In this document: piece by piece, positions 1 through 9,444 of the stretch
How positions within the stretch are numbered: position 1 is the first letter of the stretch
Layout: every line of letters begins with the position of its first letter
Source of the DNA: Betaproteobacteria bacterium
Lineage (GTDB): Bacteria; Pseudomonadota; Gammaproteobacteria; Burkholderiales; Rhodocyclaceae
Assembly: GCA_028065725.1 (NCBI GenBank)
Contig: JAPTVL010000530.1
Span: 1-12,664, forward strand
Length of the DNA: 12,664 bases
Direction: 5' to 3'
Position numbers and translations under genes: made by a program
The notes under the pieces: model-generated
Seen by the model: the letters and a program-made list of their open reading frames with translations, nothing else
What the model was told of the DNA's origin: nothing
The model's database searches: none

Positions 1-51
1 CTCGACTACAACAGCGAGATATGGAAGCTCGATCGGGTGCCGCCGATCTGA
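1..51 (+). CDS. 3' end of an unidentified plus-strand gene (partial)
   Basis: The frame beginning at base 1 is open and ends in TGA at 49-51, giving the C-terminal residues LDYNSEIWKLDRVPPI. Only 16 residues are visible, so the family cannot be named. That it is real coding sequence is inferred from the clean reading frame, the ordinary amino-acid composition and the convergent layout with the tad operon, whose last gene stops 140 bases away. It could be chance, because 17 open codons are weak evidence in G+C-rich DNA. Confidence 0.4.
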   Translation, partial: LDYNSEIWKLDRVPPI

Positions 52-70
52 CCCGGGCTCGGGCGGATTG

Positions 71-100
71 GGGAAGCGCGACCAGCGCAGCGGTCGCCCC
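71..100. terminator. Hairpin between two convergent genes, possible bidirectional terminator
   Basis: GCGACC (78-83) and GGTCGC (92-97) form a perfect 6-bp stem with an 8-base loop. GGG (71-73) and CCC (98-100) can extend it past a small bulge. It lies between the stop of the left-edge gene (51) and the stop of tadG (192), where both transcripts should end. No T-run follows on either strand, so it is not a canonical intrinsic terminator. It is the only notable structure I see in the 52-191 gap. Confidence 0.3.
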
Positions 101-191
101 TACCGGAGCCGCCACGTAGGCGCGCGTAGCTGCCATTCCACTTCGAGAATCCGCCCTGCGTCTTCACAGTGCCCGCTGTCCGATGCCTCTT

Positions 192-1781
192 TCAAATCAC
201 CAGCTTGGCGTTCCCGCCGTAGCTCACGCCATCGAGCTGCACCGTGACGCCCCCCACCTGGATGCCGAGCAGCTTGAGCAGGGGGTCCAGAACCGCGCCG
301 CCGACGCTGCCCAGCAAGGGGGCGACGACGCTGCCGACCACGCCGTCGAGCAATCCTCCCGGATTCAGGCCCAGCACGGTGAGCGTGAAGGTGTTGGGCT
401 GCGAAAGCGCATTTTGCAGGCTACCGACCGGGCTGGCGATGCTCTGCGACATCGGCAGCTGCTGCGCCACGGGGGTGACTACCGGGTAGGTCAGTTGCGT
501 GGAGTTGGCCGGGGATATCGGCAGATTCAGGCCGATCGTCGCCAGGCCACCCAGCACCGTGGCCGACGACCCCGGGGTCCCTGCGCTGTTGGTGAGCATC
601 AGGGAGGCAATGCCCGGGGTGGCGTCGATGTTCACCTGGGCGCTCCCCGGGCCGAACTGGATGTCCTGCAGAAAGGCGGAAGCCTGGGCAACCTGCAGAT
701 CCAGTCCCAGATCCAGCATTCCCGGTATGGAAGCGGCCACGTCGAGCCTCACCTGCGCCGTTCTGGCTTGCGTGCACCAGTTGCCGTTGGCATCCCGGCC
801 GGCCGGGCCGATGGCGATCTGCGGCGGGGAGATGACATCGAGATTCACGCTGGCCACATTGGGCAAACCGAGATTCAGGGCAATCGCATTCGTCCCGTTG
901 GCCACCAGCAGCGCGGCGGTGAGCAGGCCCAGCACGTTGATCTGCGCATTGGCCGCGGCGGGGCTGTCGGGCGCGGTGACATTGAGGATGTTGCCGAGTT
1001 GCACCGTGGGGAGGCTGTTCGCCGAGGACTGGAGAATCCGGTTCAGCCCGCCGACGGCGCTGGCATTCGCCACGCCCTGCCGGTTCAGCGCCGAGATCAT
1101 GAGGTCGATCACCTGGGGCACCGTGAGCGGGGCATTCAGCAGTTCGTTCACGCCGCCCACCGTGCCGCTCGCCTGCACCAGTTGCGCCAGGTTGACGTCG
1201 GCGCCGGCGATGCCCTGCCAGGACACCAGATCGAGATTCACATTGCTGCCCAGTATCCCGCCCAGCAGCGCATTGAGCAATGCGGAATCCTGGCTGTTCA
1301 GCGTCGTCAGATAACTGCCTGCCGAAAAGCTTGCCTGGGACGGGTCGACGAGCGCCGTGGCGGAGGCCATCAGCAAAACCTGCTTGCCCCAGAGTCCGCC
1401 CAGCACGATGCTTTCGGGTTCGCTCCGGGTGATCACGACATGCACGGCTTTGCCAGAGCCGTCGGGAGTGAATTGGCGCACTCCGCCCGGGCTGCCGGAG
1501 ACGCTGCCGGTCTGTACACTGTTCGGCACGGACGACAGGCTGCCCTGCCAGCCGTTCTGCGCTGCCGCTGCCTGCGCCGCCAACAGGGCGCTGGCGGCGC
1601 CGCCGCAGCCGGGGTTATTGGCGGCTGACAGGGCGGCCGCGTCGGCAATGGATTGCAGGCTGCGCTTGTCCATCCAGAGCCTGCCGGAGTCGACGGCCAG
1701 CGCAGTGAACATGAGGGCGGCGAGCAGCAGCAACGCGCCGAACACGGCGATCACGCCGCGCTGGCTGCGAGGCCCGCTCAT
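192..1781 (-). CDS. tadG: TadG-like pilus assembly protein (TadE/G-like N-terminus)
   Basis: 529 residues. A short basic start (MSGPRSQRG) leads into one membrane segment at about 10-30, followed by DSGRLWMDKRSLQSIADAAALSAA (about 31-54), the hallmark of the TadE/TadG-like N-terminal family. The rest is a large extracytoplasmic region rich in Asn, Leu, Val and Gly, including SPPQIAIGPAGRDANGNWC near 318-336, which I associate with betaproteobacterial TadG proteins. The only two cysteines, C59 and C336, could form a disulfide. No von Willebrand A (MIDAS) motif is seen, unlike some TadG proteins. The +5 glutamate of processed pseudopilins is absent after RG (F14 instead), so cleavage by the prepilin peptidase is unlikely. 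The ATG overlaps the stop of the preceding small gene (ATGA), with GGGGA upstream. It is the last gene of the operon. TadG is needed for adherence in characterised Tad systems, but its exact role is unsettled. Confidence 0.85.
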   Translation of the reverse strand: MSGPRSQRGVIAVFGALLLLAALMFTALAVDSGRLWMDKRSLQSIADAAALSAANNPGCGGAASALLAAQAAAAQNGWQGSLSSVPNSVQTGSVSGSPGGVRQFTPDGSGKAVHVVITRSEPESIVLGGLWGKQVLLMASATALVDPSQASFSAGSYLTTLNSQDSALLNALLGGILGSNVNLDLVSWQGIAGADVNLAQLVQASGTVGGVNELLNAPLTVPQVIDLMISALNRQGVANASAVGGLNRILQSSANSLPTVQLGNILNVTAPDSPAAANAQINVLGLLTAALLVANGTNAIALNLGLPNVASVNLDVISPPQIAIGPAGRDANGNWCTQARTAQVRLDVAASIPGMLDLGLDLQVAQASAFLQDIQFGPGSAQVNIDATPGIASLMLTNSAGTPGSSATVLGGLATIGLNLPISPANSTQLTYPVVTPVAQQLPMSQSIASPVGSLQNALSQPNTFTLTVLGLNPGGLLDGVVGSVVAPLLGSVGGAVLDPLLKLLGIQVGGVTVQLDGVSYGGNAKLVI

Positions 1782-2068
1782 GGCATCCCCGCACCTGACT
1801 GCCCGGCAGCTCCGGGCGCTCCGGACGACGATCCCGGCTGCGATGCGAATTGGTCGGGGATGGGGTGGGTGAAACTCTTGACGTAGCGTTCATAGGTTTT
1901 CTGCATGATTTCGCCCGGAACGGCCTGGGACTGATGCGAGGCCTGGGCGCCGCTGCGTTGCAGCTCGAGCCAGTTGCGCGTGGCGCTGCCCGGCGCATCG
2001 GGTTTTGCGGCAGATGCGCTGCCGCTCAGACTGACGACGGCGACAGCCGCCAGGGCGAGTATTTTCAC
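1778..2068 (-). CDS. Small exported DUF3613-like protein of the Tad locus
   Basis: About 96 residues. A hydrophobic signal sequence ending in SGSASA, probably cut before AKPDAPGS, precedes a short mature part with WLELQRSGAQASHQSQAVPGE, then YERYVKSFTHPIPDQF, and a Gly/Ser/Ala/Pro-rich tail. The W-LELQRSG and Y-RY-SF--PIP pattern matches my memory of the uncharacterised DUF3613 family found near tadD/tadG in betaproteobacteria. The match is from memory, not a search. Start choice: AAGGAG lies 7 bases before the GTG at 2068 but only 1 base before the ATG at 2074, so the GTG is preferred. The ATG would overlap the tadD stop as ATGA. It sits between the TPR lipoprotein TadD and TadG, so a periplasmic accessory role in pilus assembly is inferred. 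Its function is unknown. Confidence 0.8.
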   Translation of the reverse strand: MKILALAAVAVVSLSGSASAAKPDAPGSATRNWLELQRSGAQASHQSQAVPGEIMQKTYERYVKSFTHPIPDQFASQPGSSSGAPGAAGQSGAGMP

Positions 2069-2070
2069 GA

Positions 2071-2832
2071 TCATTCTCCTTGCAAAGAGGGGTTAACGAC
2101 GGGCGCCGCGCCAAGCCTTGCGTGCATCTGCCGTGCCTGTTCGCGCAGGGTTTGCAGTTTTTCGGCGCTGATGTCATATAGCGAGGCCACCTGCCCGGCG
2201 CGGTCCGTTTCGCCATTCAGCAGCAGCGCCAGGGCGAGGTTGACGGCGGCCTTGCGTTTCCCCGGCGACAGGTCGAGCGCAGTGAGAAATTGCTGCTGCG
2301 CTTTCCTGTAATGGCCGTCCAGCAACAGCACATAGCCGAGGTCGTTGCGAATGCCGGCATCCGCCGGCAGGGCCAGGCGCGCTTCGCGCAGATGCCTGAC
2401 CGCCGCGTCGAGACGGCCGGCGTCGGCGTCGACCAATCCCAGCCCATGCTGACCCACGCCCGACAGGCAGGTCTTCAGCAGGCTTGAATAGAGGCTCCGC
2501 GCTTCCTGCTCCCGTCCGATCCTGCGCAGGATCTGCGCCCGCACGTAGTCGACCGAATTTCCCTTCATCCGGCTGGCGTCGAGATGCGCGAGCGCCGCAT
2601 AGGGTTTTCCGGATTCCAGCAGATTCTGGATCAACACCAGTTGCGTGGCTTCGCGCGGAGACAGGCCGGAGCACGGGTTCATCGCCGTGGCGGACGAATC
2701 GGCCGCCTGCGAGGGCAGGACATGTGCGCCAGCGCTGCCGTAAGGAGGTGGGGCGACGGCGCAGCCGGAAAGGGCCTCGCAGCCAGCAAGGGCCAGGGCC
2801 GTCAGCATGCAGAGCCGCCTAGCCGTGCGCAT
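2071..2832 (-). CDS. tadD: TadD-like TPR lipoprotein, pilotin candidate
   Basis: 253 residues. The N-terminus is a lipoprotein signal with two possible lipoboxes, LAGC (Cys18) and LSGC (Cys24). About 30 low-complexity residues follow, then helical repeats from about 57 to 240. The clearest TPR pair runs from AGIRNDLGYVLLLDGHYRKA (159-178) through LDLSP to AAVNLALALLLNGETDRA (195-212). In Tad systems TadD is an outer-membrane lipoprotein that helps the secretin, and TPR lipoproteins such as PilF/PilW act as pilotins. The start overlaps the end of tadC by 14 bases, with AAGGCG 8 bases ahead of the ATG. An alternative start at Met9 would leave too short a signal peptide. It is followed directly by the DUF3613-like gene. 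Confidence 0.85.
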   Translation of the reverse strand: MRTARRLCMLTALALAGCEALSGCAVAPPPYGSAGAHVLPSQAADSSATAMNPCSGLSPREATQLVLIQNLLESGKPYAALAHLDASRMKGNSVDYVRAQILRRIGREQEARSLYSSLLKTCLSGVGQHGLGLVDADAGRLDAAVRHLREARLALPADAGIRNDLGYVLLLDGHYRKAQQQFLTALDLSPGKRKAAVNLALALLLNGETDRAGQVASLYDISAEKLQTLREQARQMHARLGAAPVVNPSLQGE

Positions 2833-3727
2833 TGCCGAGCGCCTTGATGAGGCCGATGAATCCCGGGCCGGCGAGAAATACCATCAGCGCCGGGAACATG
2901 AACAGCACCATGACGACGGTCATTTTCGCCGACAGTTTGCCGACGGTTTCGCGCATCGTGGTGATGCGGCGATCCTCCAGCAGGCGCACATATGCGAATA
3001 GCGTGTCGTTCAGACTGCCGCCGTAGCGCGCCACCTGCTTGAGGATGGCCACGGTATCGGTGAGTTCCGCCACGTCCAGCGACAGCGCCATTTCGTCGAG
3101 CGCGTCTCCGCGTTCCTGTCCGGCGTTGATGCGCAGCAGCGTCTGTCCGAACTCGATGGCGATTGTGGGCGCCAGAACGCCCCCCTCCTCGGCTGTCACG
3201 CGCAGGGCGTGTTCCAGCGACAGACCTGCGTCGAACAACATGCGCAGCAGGTGCAGCACCACCGGCATTTCATTGCCGATGCGCTTTTGCCGCTTTTTGG
3301 CGCGCCAGCGCAAAAATTTTCGCGGCGCCAGATAGCCCAGCGTGAAGCCGATGAAGCCGGCGGTCAGAACGTCGAACGGCGCTTTCCCGCCGCTCCAGGC
3401 ATCGATGCCGGAAAGAAGTCCGGCCAGGGGCGGGAGCAGCCAGGCCGCGCCGAGGAACAGGCTGCGGGCAGCGTCGCTGTTCCAGCCGGCGCGGCGCAGG
3501 TCGCGTTGCGTTTCGGCCTGTCCGGTGCCGGGCATGCGCTCCAGGCGCTGGTGGATTCTGTACCATAACATGCGGGAATCGGCCGCCCTGAAGTCCGCCG
3601 GCTCGTCGCCCCCCCATGCCTGGTCGAAGCGGTTGCGGGCGGCAAGCGTCGAGCTTTGCCGCGCCGCCATGAATGCGGCCAGAGCCGCCAGGATGAAGAG
3701 CAGACAGGCCGCCATCCAGATCATCAT
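2819..3727 (-). CDS. tadC: TadC, inner-membrane platform protein (T2SF/GspF family)
   Basis: 302 residues from the chosen start (MMIWMAACLL), close to the usual TadC length. An N-terminal membrane helix (2-22) is followed by a cytoplasmic stretch, two hydrophobic segments (about 88-108 and 118-135), then the T2SF domain (about 150-290). The domain contains NEMPVVLHLLRMLFDAGLSLEHAL (152-175) and ends in a strongly hydrophobic stretch VVMVLFMFPALMVFLAGPGF (271-290). A longer open frame to 3823 exists, but the start at 3727 is better: its ATG overlaps the tadB stop as ATGA and AGGAG lies 6 bases upstream. With TadB it forms the membrane platform on which the TadA ATPase acts. The 3' end overlaps tadD. 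Confidence 0.92.
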   Translation of the reverse strand: MMIWMAACLLFILAALAAFMAARQSSTLAARNRFDQAWGGDEPADFRAADSRMLWYRIHQRLERMPGTGQAETQRDLRRAGWNSDAARSLFLGAAWLLPPLAGLLSGIDAWSGGKAPFDVLTAGFIGFTLGYLAPRKFLRWRAKKRQKRIGNEMPVVLHLLRMLFDAGLSLEHALRVTAEEGGVLAPTIAIEFGQTLLRINAGQERGDALDEMALSLDVAELTDTVAILKQVARYGGSLNDTLFAYVRLLEDRRITTMRETVGKLSAKMTVVMVLFMFPALMVFLAGPGFIGLIKALGNAHG

Positions 3728-4641
3728 CCGACACTCCTGACCATGATGCCGAGGATCGCGCCGCCTGCCACTTGCATGCCGAGTGCGGTCAGCAGCAGGG
3801 TGTGTCCGGCCGGGTCGTGCCACATGCCCCCGAGGTAGCCGGGATTGGTGAACGTCATGTAGGCCGCCAGCGCGCTCGGCAGCAGGCCCAGTATCCAGGC
3901 GCTGGCGCGGGTCTCTCCCGTCATCGCGTGCAGTTCGCGCGACGCCTGCTCGCGGCTACGGATCATCTGCGTCACACTGGCCAGGATTTCCTTCGGGCTG
4001 CTGCCGTGGGTGCGCGCGATCTGCAGCGCCAGGGCGATGATGTAGAGTTCGTCGAGCGCGAACAGGCGGGCTGCGCCGCGCATCGCATCCCCCATGTCCA
4101 CGCCGAGATCGACGAGCAGTTGCACCCGCACCATCACTTCGCGCAACGGCGGGCGGGCTGCCTCGGTGGCAAGCAGCAGGGCGCCGTCGAGGCTGCGTCC
4201 GGTGTTGAGGGCGCGCACCACCTGATCGAGGAACATCGGAATCTGCTGCACCATGGCGGCAACCCGCTTGCGGTATCTCCACCAGGGCACCAGCGCAGAG
4301 AGCGCCAGCATCGCCAACAGGGCGGCCAGGGCCATGTCCGCCCCTGCCGCATACCAGGCAACCAGCACGCCCAGAGCAGCACCCGCGGTCAGCGCAAAAG
4401 CGCGCGGGAGCGTCATGACGATTCCGGCCCGCCACAGGCGGGAGGCGAGCCAGTTGCCGCCGAATTGCGGGCCGCGGCCGCTGCTGGCGCTGCCTGCAAG
4501 GGGGCGCGGCGGCTCGAAACCGTCGAGGCGCTTTGCCACGGCATCCCGCAACTCCGCCTTGCGGACGCTGCGCCGCACCTGGACGGCCACGACGAAGAAG
4601 ACGAGGGCCAGCAGGTAGGCGATGAGGCTCGGCAGCAGCAT
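3724..4641 (-). CDS. tadB: TadB, inner-membrane platform protein (T2SF/GspF family)
   Basis: 305 residues. A membrane helix at 4-21 is followed by a basic, Gly/Ser/Pro-rich linker (to about 65), paired hydrophobic segments (about 80-98 and 101-119) and a T2SF domain (about 130-262) with IPMFLDQVVRALNTGRSLDGALL and the paired helices of this fold. A final hydrophobic pair lies at 249-263 and 281-300. Homologues are the TadB/TadC pair of type IVc pili and GspF of type II secretion, which couple the cytoplasmic ATPase to pilin extraction. The start is 2 bases after the tadA stop, and AGGGAG lies within the tadA 3' end. The stop overlaps the tadC ATG. Confidence 0.92.
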   Translation of the reverse strand: MLLPSLIAYLLALVFFVVAVQVRRSVRKAELRDAVAKRLDGFEPPRPLAGSASSGRGPQFGGNWLASRLWRAGIVMTLPRAFALTAGAALGVLVAWYAAGADMALAALLAMLALSALVPWWRYRKRVAAMVQQIPMFLDQVVRALNTGRSLDGALLLATEAARPPLREVMVRVQLLVDLGVDMGDAMRGAARLFALDELYIIALALQIARTHGSSPKEILASVTQMIRSREQASRELHAMTGETRASAWILGLLPSALAAYMTFTNPGYLGGMWHDPAGHTLLLTALGMQVAGGAILGIMVRSVG

Positions 4642-4643
4642 GT

Positions 4644-5908
<1,265 letters not shown>

Positions 5909-5912
<4 letters not shown>

Positions 5913-7138
5913 GCAGCATCTCCCGAGTAACGCCGGATGAGCGAACGCAGCGCCGCCAAGGCCCCGCGCGTCTCGCGCGGGGCCTCCGTGGACCCGGTCA
6001 CGTCCTGCGCCAGCCGCTGCAGGGTGACGCTGTAGGGGTCCCTGGGGGCCGCATCGAACAGGCTCTCTCCGGTGTTCATCATGGTCAGGCGGGCAATCCC
6101 GGAAGGGGGCAGCGTGATCGGCGCCGGGAGGTTGAAGCCCATGGCGATGCTGCCGGCGTCAGGCGGCATGTTGGGCAGATAGCGGTCGATCACGAGCTGG
6201 ATGGATTCCAGCGGAATCCTGTTTTCCCGCAGCTGCAGCAGCAGTTTCATGTTCTGCTTGCAACTGGGCACGCTTTGTTCGACCATCAGGAATATGCGTT
6301 TGATGCGGGCAAGCAATAGGTAAAGAAAATCCGAAGACGGCATTCCCCCCAGGTTGACGACCACATGCGTGAAGTAACGCTGCAGCGTGCTGAGCAGGAG
6401 GGAGACATCGGTGGGGGTGATGTCGCCCATGACCGCTTGCGGATCGTCGGGCATGGCCAGCAGATGCAGGCCGCTTTTGTGCTTGCCGAAGGCGGTGTCG
6501 ATCAGCGTGGCATCCAGCCGGCGCAGACTGCGTATGGCATCGGCGAAGCTGTAGGAGCACTGGATGCCCAGATACATCAGCGTGTCGCCGGGCGGCACCC
6601 CCAGGTCCAGCAGCAGCACCTTGTTGGATGCCGACTGCTTCTGGATGGCGAGCGCGAGGTGCAGGGCGAACATCGGCGCATCGCTGCCGGGGTGGGCGCT
6701 CACCACGGCGGCATTCCAGGCGATATCCATCTCGCGGCGGCCGGGCATGGGAGGGCGCGCGCGTTCGAGGACACGGTGCAGCAGGCCGACCAGATCGCCG
6801 CTGCGCAATCCGGGGCTGATGAAATCGCGGGCGCCGGCGCGCAGGGCGGCCAGCAGCAGTTCCTGATCCGGGGTGTCGGCCAGCGCGACCACGGGCAGCA
6901 GCGGTTTGGTCTCGACCAGGCCTTCGAGCAGGGCGATCTGCTGGCGCAACGAAGCTTGCGTCAGGCTGACGAACACCAGCACCGCGCCGCTGACATCGAC
7001 CAGTTGCAGCACCCGGTCCAGCGAGGTATGGTCGGCGGTGATGATCTCGCCTTCTTCCCTGAGCGCGCCGGCGAGCCAGATGCCGTGCTCCCTGACGTCG
7101 GTGACGAGAACGAATGTTTTTTGACTGGCCGGCGTCAT
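5909..7138 (-). CDS. cpaE: CpaE/TadZ-like localisation factor with degenerate nucleotide site
   Basis: 409 residues. Residues 1-125 resemble a pseudo-receiver domain, ending in LLAALRAGARDFISPG (95-110). The strand that should carry the phospho-acceptor Asp reads VFVSL (55-59). Residues 140-380 follow the MinD/ParA-type layout of CpaE/TadZ. The Walker A region reads VSAHPGSDAPMFALH (146-160), where family members usually show a Lys-Gly-Gly-x-Gly pattern, so the deviant and phosphate-binding lysines are missing. The Walker A' strand VLLLDLGVPPGD (174-185) is recognisable. The Walker B position reads VVVNLGG (259-265), with Asn for Asp. Family members place the pilus machine at the cell pole. 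This copy probably does not hydrolyse ATP. The ATG overlaps the cpaC stop as ATGA. Its ribosome binding site is poor, so coupling to cpaC translation is likely. Confidence 0.88.
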
Positions 7139-8529
7139 TCGGAGAATCCGGGCGCATCGCCGTTGAATTTACCCATCTCGCCGAACATCAGCGCAGGGAA
7201 GCTCGGGTCGTATTTGCGGGAACGCTCGCCCGGCAGTTCGGGAAGCCTGGCGTCGCGGGCGAGGGGATGCACCAGGTGGGTGGTCACGATCATCAGGAGT
7301 TCCTTGTCGCTGCGCTGGAAATGAGTGTTGCGGAAAAACGCGCCGATGATGGGGATGTCGCCCAGCCCCGGAAACCGGCTCGCCGCCGCCTGGGTGCTCT
7401 GGCTGACCAGGCCGCTGATGACGAAGCTCTCGCCGTCGCCCAGCAGCAGGCTGGTGTCGGTGCGGCGCACCGTGAATGCGGGGATGTTGAAGCCGTTCTG
7501 GATGACGCCGAGGTTGGGATCGATGTCGCTGACTTCAGGGGCGACCTTGAGGGCGATATGACCGGCGTCCAGCACCGTGGGCGTGAGACTGACCTTGATG
7601 CCGTAATCCTTGTACATGATGGTCACCATGGCGTAAACGCCCTGGCCGTTGACGATGGGAATGGGGATTTCGCCGCCGGACAGGAAGGTGGCGGTCTGTC
7701 CGCTCATCGAGGTCAGGCTCGGTTCGGCCAGCGTATAGGCCATGCCGTTTTGCTGCAGCGCGTTGATCACGCCCAGGATGCCGCGGTTGCCGTATCCCAT
7801 GGTGAAATCGGCGTTTCTGGCGAGTTGCGACTGGACGTTGAAGCCGGTGCCGCCCGCCGTCGCAAGGCCAGACAGCGCGCTGGGGCCGGTGATCGCCAGG
7901 ACCGACGTGGCGGTGTTCTTGAGGAAATTGAAGCCGGCGTCCTGCACTTTGGTGCGGCTGACCTCGACCACCTTGATGTCGATCTGCACCTGCGTGCCGA
8001 AGCCGCTTTGGCTGGTGTCGACCGGCTGCTTGCCGTCCGGCTTCATGGCGAGCGCCGCGGCGGCATGCTGCGGCAGCGAGGCGGCGACGCCGCCGAGTTC
8101 GAACCGTGGCCCGAGGGGCTTCACGTCCAGGCCCGAAAGGTTCGAGACCGGGCGGAACGGCGCGGCGTTGGCCGTGACCATGATCCGGGCGGTGTAATCG
8201 GGCACCTTGTTGTCGCCGCGTTCCCAGATCGAGAAGCTGGTCGCGCCCGCCTGCTTGCCCGTGATCAGGAGCGTGCCCCCCGAAATGACCGTGATGCCGG
8301 CGATTTTCGGATCGCCCACGGCCACCCGCTGGATGGGCCGCGCATGAACATAAGTCTTCTGCTCGCCGACAGGCAATATGATGACATCGGATTTGGCGTC
8401 GTTCGCGGGGGACTCCGCGGCATGGAGCGGCTCAAGCTCCGGTTCGGCCGCGCGCGCCGGGAAAACCGCCAGCAGGGCTGTCGCAAGCATGACCGCAACG
8501 GAAACAACGGAAAAACGGGATTCGGTCAT
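7135..8529 (-). CDS. cpaC: CpaC/RcpA, outer-membrane secretin of the Tad pilus
   Basis: 464 residues. A Sec signal peptide probably ends at PARA-AEP (about residue 28). The N0-like pilus/secretin N-terminal domain follows (about 48-120; VIILPVGEQKTYVHARPIQRVAVGDPKIA). The region where related proteins carry a BON domain is short here (about 125-175). The secretin domain covers about 180-425, with VQIDIKVVEVSRTKVQDAG, LAEPSLTSMSGQTATFLSGGEIPIP and the signature FPGLGDIPIIGAFFRN (386-401). It forms the outer-membrane channel for the Flp fibre. No lipobox is seen. The ATG is 8 bases after the cpaB stop and has no clear Shine-Dalgarno sequence. Its stop overlaps the cpaE ATG. Confidence 0.94.
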   Translation of the reverse strand: MTESRFSVVSVAVMLATALLAVFPARAAEPELEPLHAAESPANDAKSDVIILPVGEQKTYVHARPIQRVAVGDPKIAGITVISGGTLLITGKQAGATSFSIWERGDNKVPDYTARIMVTANAAPFRPVSNLSGLDVKPLGPRFELGGVAASLPQHAAAALAMKPDGKQPVDTSQSGFGTQVQIDIKVVEVSRTKVQDAGFNFLKNTATSVLAITGPSALSGLATAGGTGFNVQSQLARNADFTMGYGNRGILGVINALQQNGMAYTLAEPSLTSMSGQTATFLSGGEIPIPIVNGQGVYAMVTIMYKDYGIKVSLTPTVLDAGHIALKVAPEVSDIDPNLGVIQNGFNIPAFTVRRTDTSLLLGDGESFVISGLVSQSTQAAASRFPGLGDIPIIGAFFRNTHFQRSDKELLMIVTTHLVHPLARDARLPELPGERSRKYDPSFPALMFGEMGKFNGDAPGFSE

Positions 8530-8537
8530 GGTCTTGG

Positions 8538-9407
8538 TCAGTGGTCTACGGGGATGGAATGCGCGCTGTCGCCGGCATAGACCACTACGCTGCTGCGGGC
8601 CCGGTAGGGTTTCCCGGCTGGCCGGACCTGGGCGCCGGTCAATTCGGCCAGGCGCACGAACCGGTCGGGCTCGACATGCGAGGCCTTTCCACCGGCGGCG
8701 CTTGCAGCGGGCCGCAGCGCCAGGCGCAGCAGTCCGCTGTTGGAGGCGAGCATGAGTTTCGCGGCCATCCCCGCCGGCACCGCCAGCACCGCCGACAGAC
8801 TGCCGGTCTGCGGCCCGCCGGTCTTCGCGGCATCGCTCCTGCCGGCGCGGCTCAGGACGCTCTTGTCCGAGGCCGGCTGGTCCGTTTGCAGCTGGCTGCC
8901 GTAAGCCAGCAGGCGGACGTTCTCAAGCACCATCTGGGCCGAACTGACATTGGCGGTTTCCTGTCCGGCGCGCAGGTAGAGCAGGACATCCACCGCATCG
9001 CCGGGCCTGGCGAAACCGCCGAGGCCGACGACATCGTCCACCCGGATGGCCACGGCGCGTTCGCCCGGATGCAGGTCTTCGGCAAGCGGGCTGAGGACGG
9101 CGAGATCGGGGGATTGCAATGCGGTTCCGGCGAGCACGTCGGTGGCCAGGGTCTTGCCGACGACGGCGGCGGTGCTCGAAAAGCTGCCGAGCGGCGGCTG
9201 CGCCACGGCCTCGAGCGCCACGTCGCCCGGCTGGACGATTGCCCCGGCAAGCAGGTTCCGCTTCGCCTCAACGACCTGCGAAACCGCTGCCCGCGATGCG
9301 GGACGCGGCGCAGGCGCAGTGCTCAGGCGGTAGCCGATCACGGCGGCGCCGACGGCGCCCAGCGCCAGGATCAGCGCGAGTATTCTCAACAGCCAGGCAT
9401 TATTCAT
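8538..9407 (-). CDS. cpaB: CpaB/RcpC, SAF-domain Tad pilus assembly protein
   Basis: 289 residues. One N-terminal membrane anchor (about 7-26) is followed by a SAF domain (about 44-106: VVEAKRNLLAGAIVQPGDVAL, then VGKTLATDVLAGTAL) and the RcpC/CpaB domain (about 112-235: GERAVAIRVDDVVGLGGFARPGDAVDVLLYL, then NVRLLAYGS). The C-terminus is variable. CpaB is a periplasm-facing inner-membrane protein thought to link the platform to the secretin, possibly through peptidoglycan contacts of its SAF domain. The latter is inferred from related SAF proteins such as FlgA. It sits directly upstream of the secretin gene, as usual. A weak AGAGAG precedes the ATG. Confidence 0.93.
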   Translation of the reverse strand: MNNAWLLRILALILALGAVGAAVIGYRLSTAPAPRPASRAAVSQVVEAKRNLLAGAIVQPGDVALEAVAQPPLGSFSSTAAVVGKTLATDVLAGTALQSPDLAVLSPLAEDLHPGERAVAIRVDDVVGLGGFARPGDAVDVLLYLRAGQETANVSSAQMVLENVRLLAYGSQLQTDQPASDKSVLSRAGRSDAAKTGGPQTGSLSAVLAVPAGMAAKLMLASNSGLLRLALRPAASAAGGKASHVEPDRFVRLAELTGAQVRPAGKPYRARSSVVVYAGDSAHSIPVDH

Positions 9408-9444
9408 GGGGCTCTCTTGTCATCTTCCAGTTTTCGCGAACGGA

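Noticed and set aside
183..1628. Long plus-strand open frame (481 codons) opposite tadG
   Set aside because: It is an antisense shadow of a G+C-rich gene. The translation is Gly/Arg/His/Gln-rich low-complexity sequence without a recognisable domain, while the minus strand gives a clear TadG.
3728..3823. N-terminal extension of tadC by 32 residues
   Set aside because: The added residues are Arg/His/Pro-rich and come from the tadB coding region. The ATG at 3727 has a well-placed AGGAG and an ATGA overlap.
7114..8580. Long plus-strand open frame (488 codons) opposite cpaC
   Set aside because: Its composition is typical of a shadow frame (Arg, Gly, Asp, His-rich), and the opposite strand encodes an unmistakable secretin.
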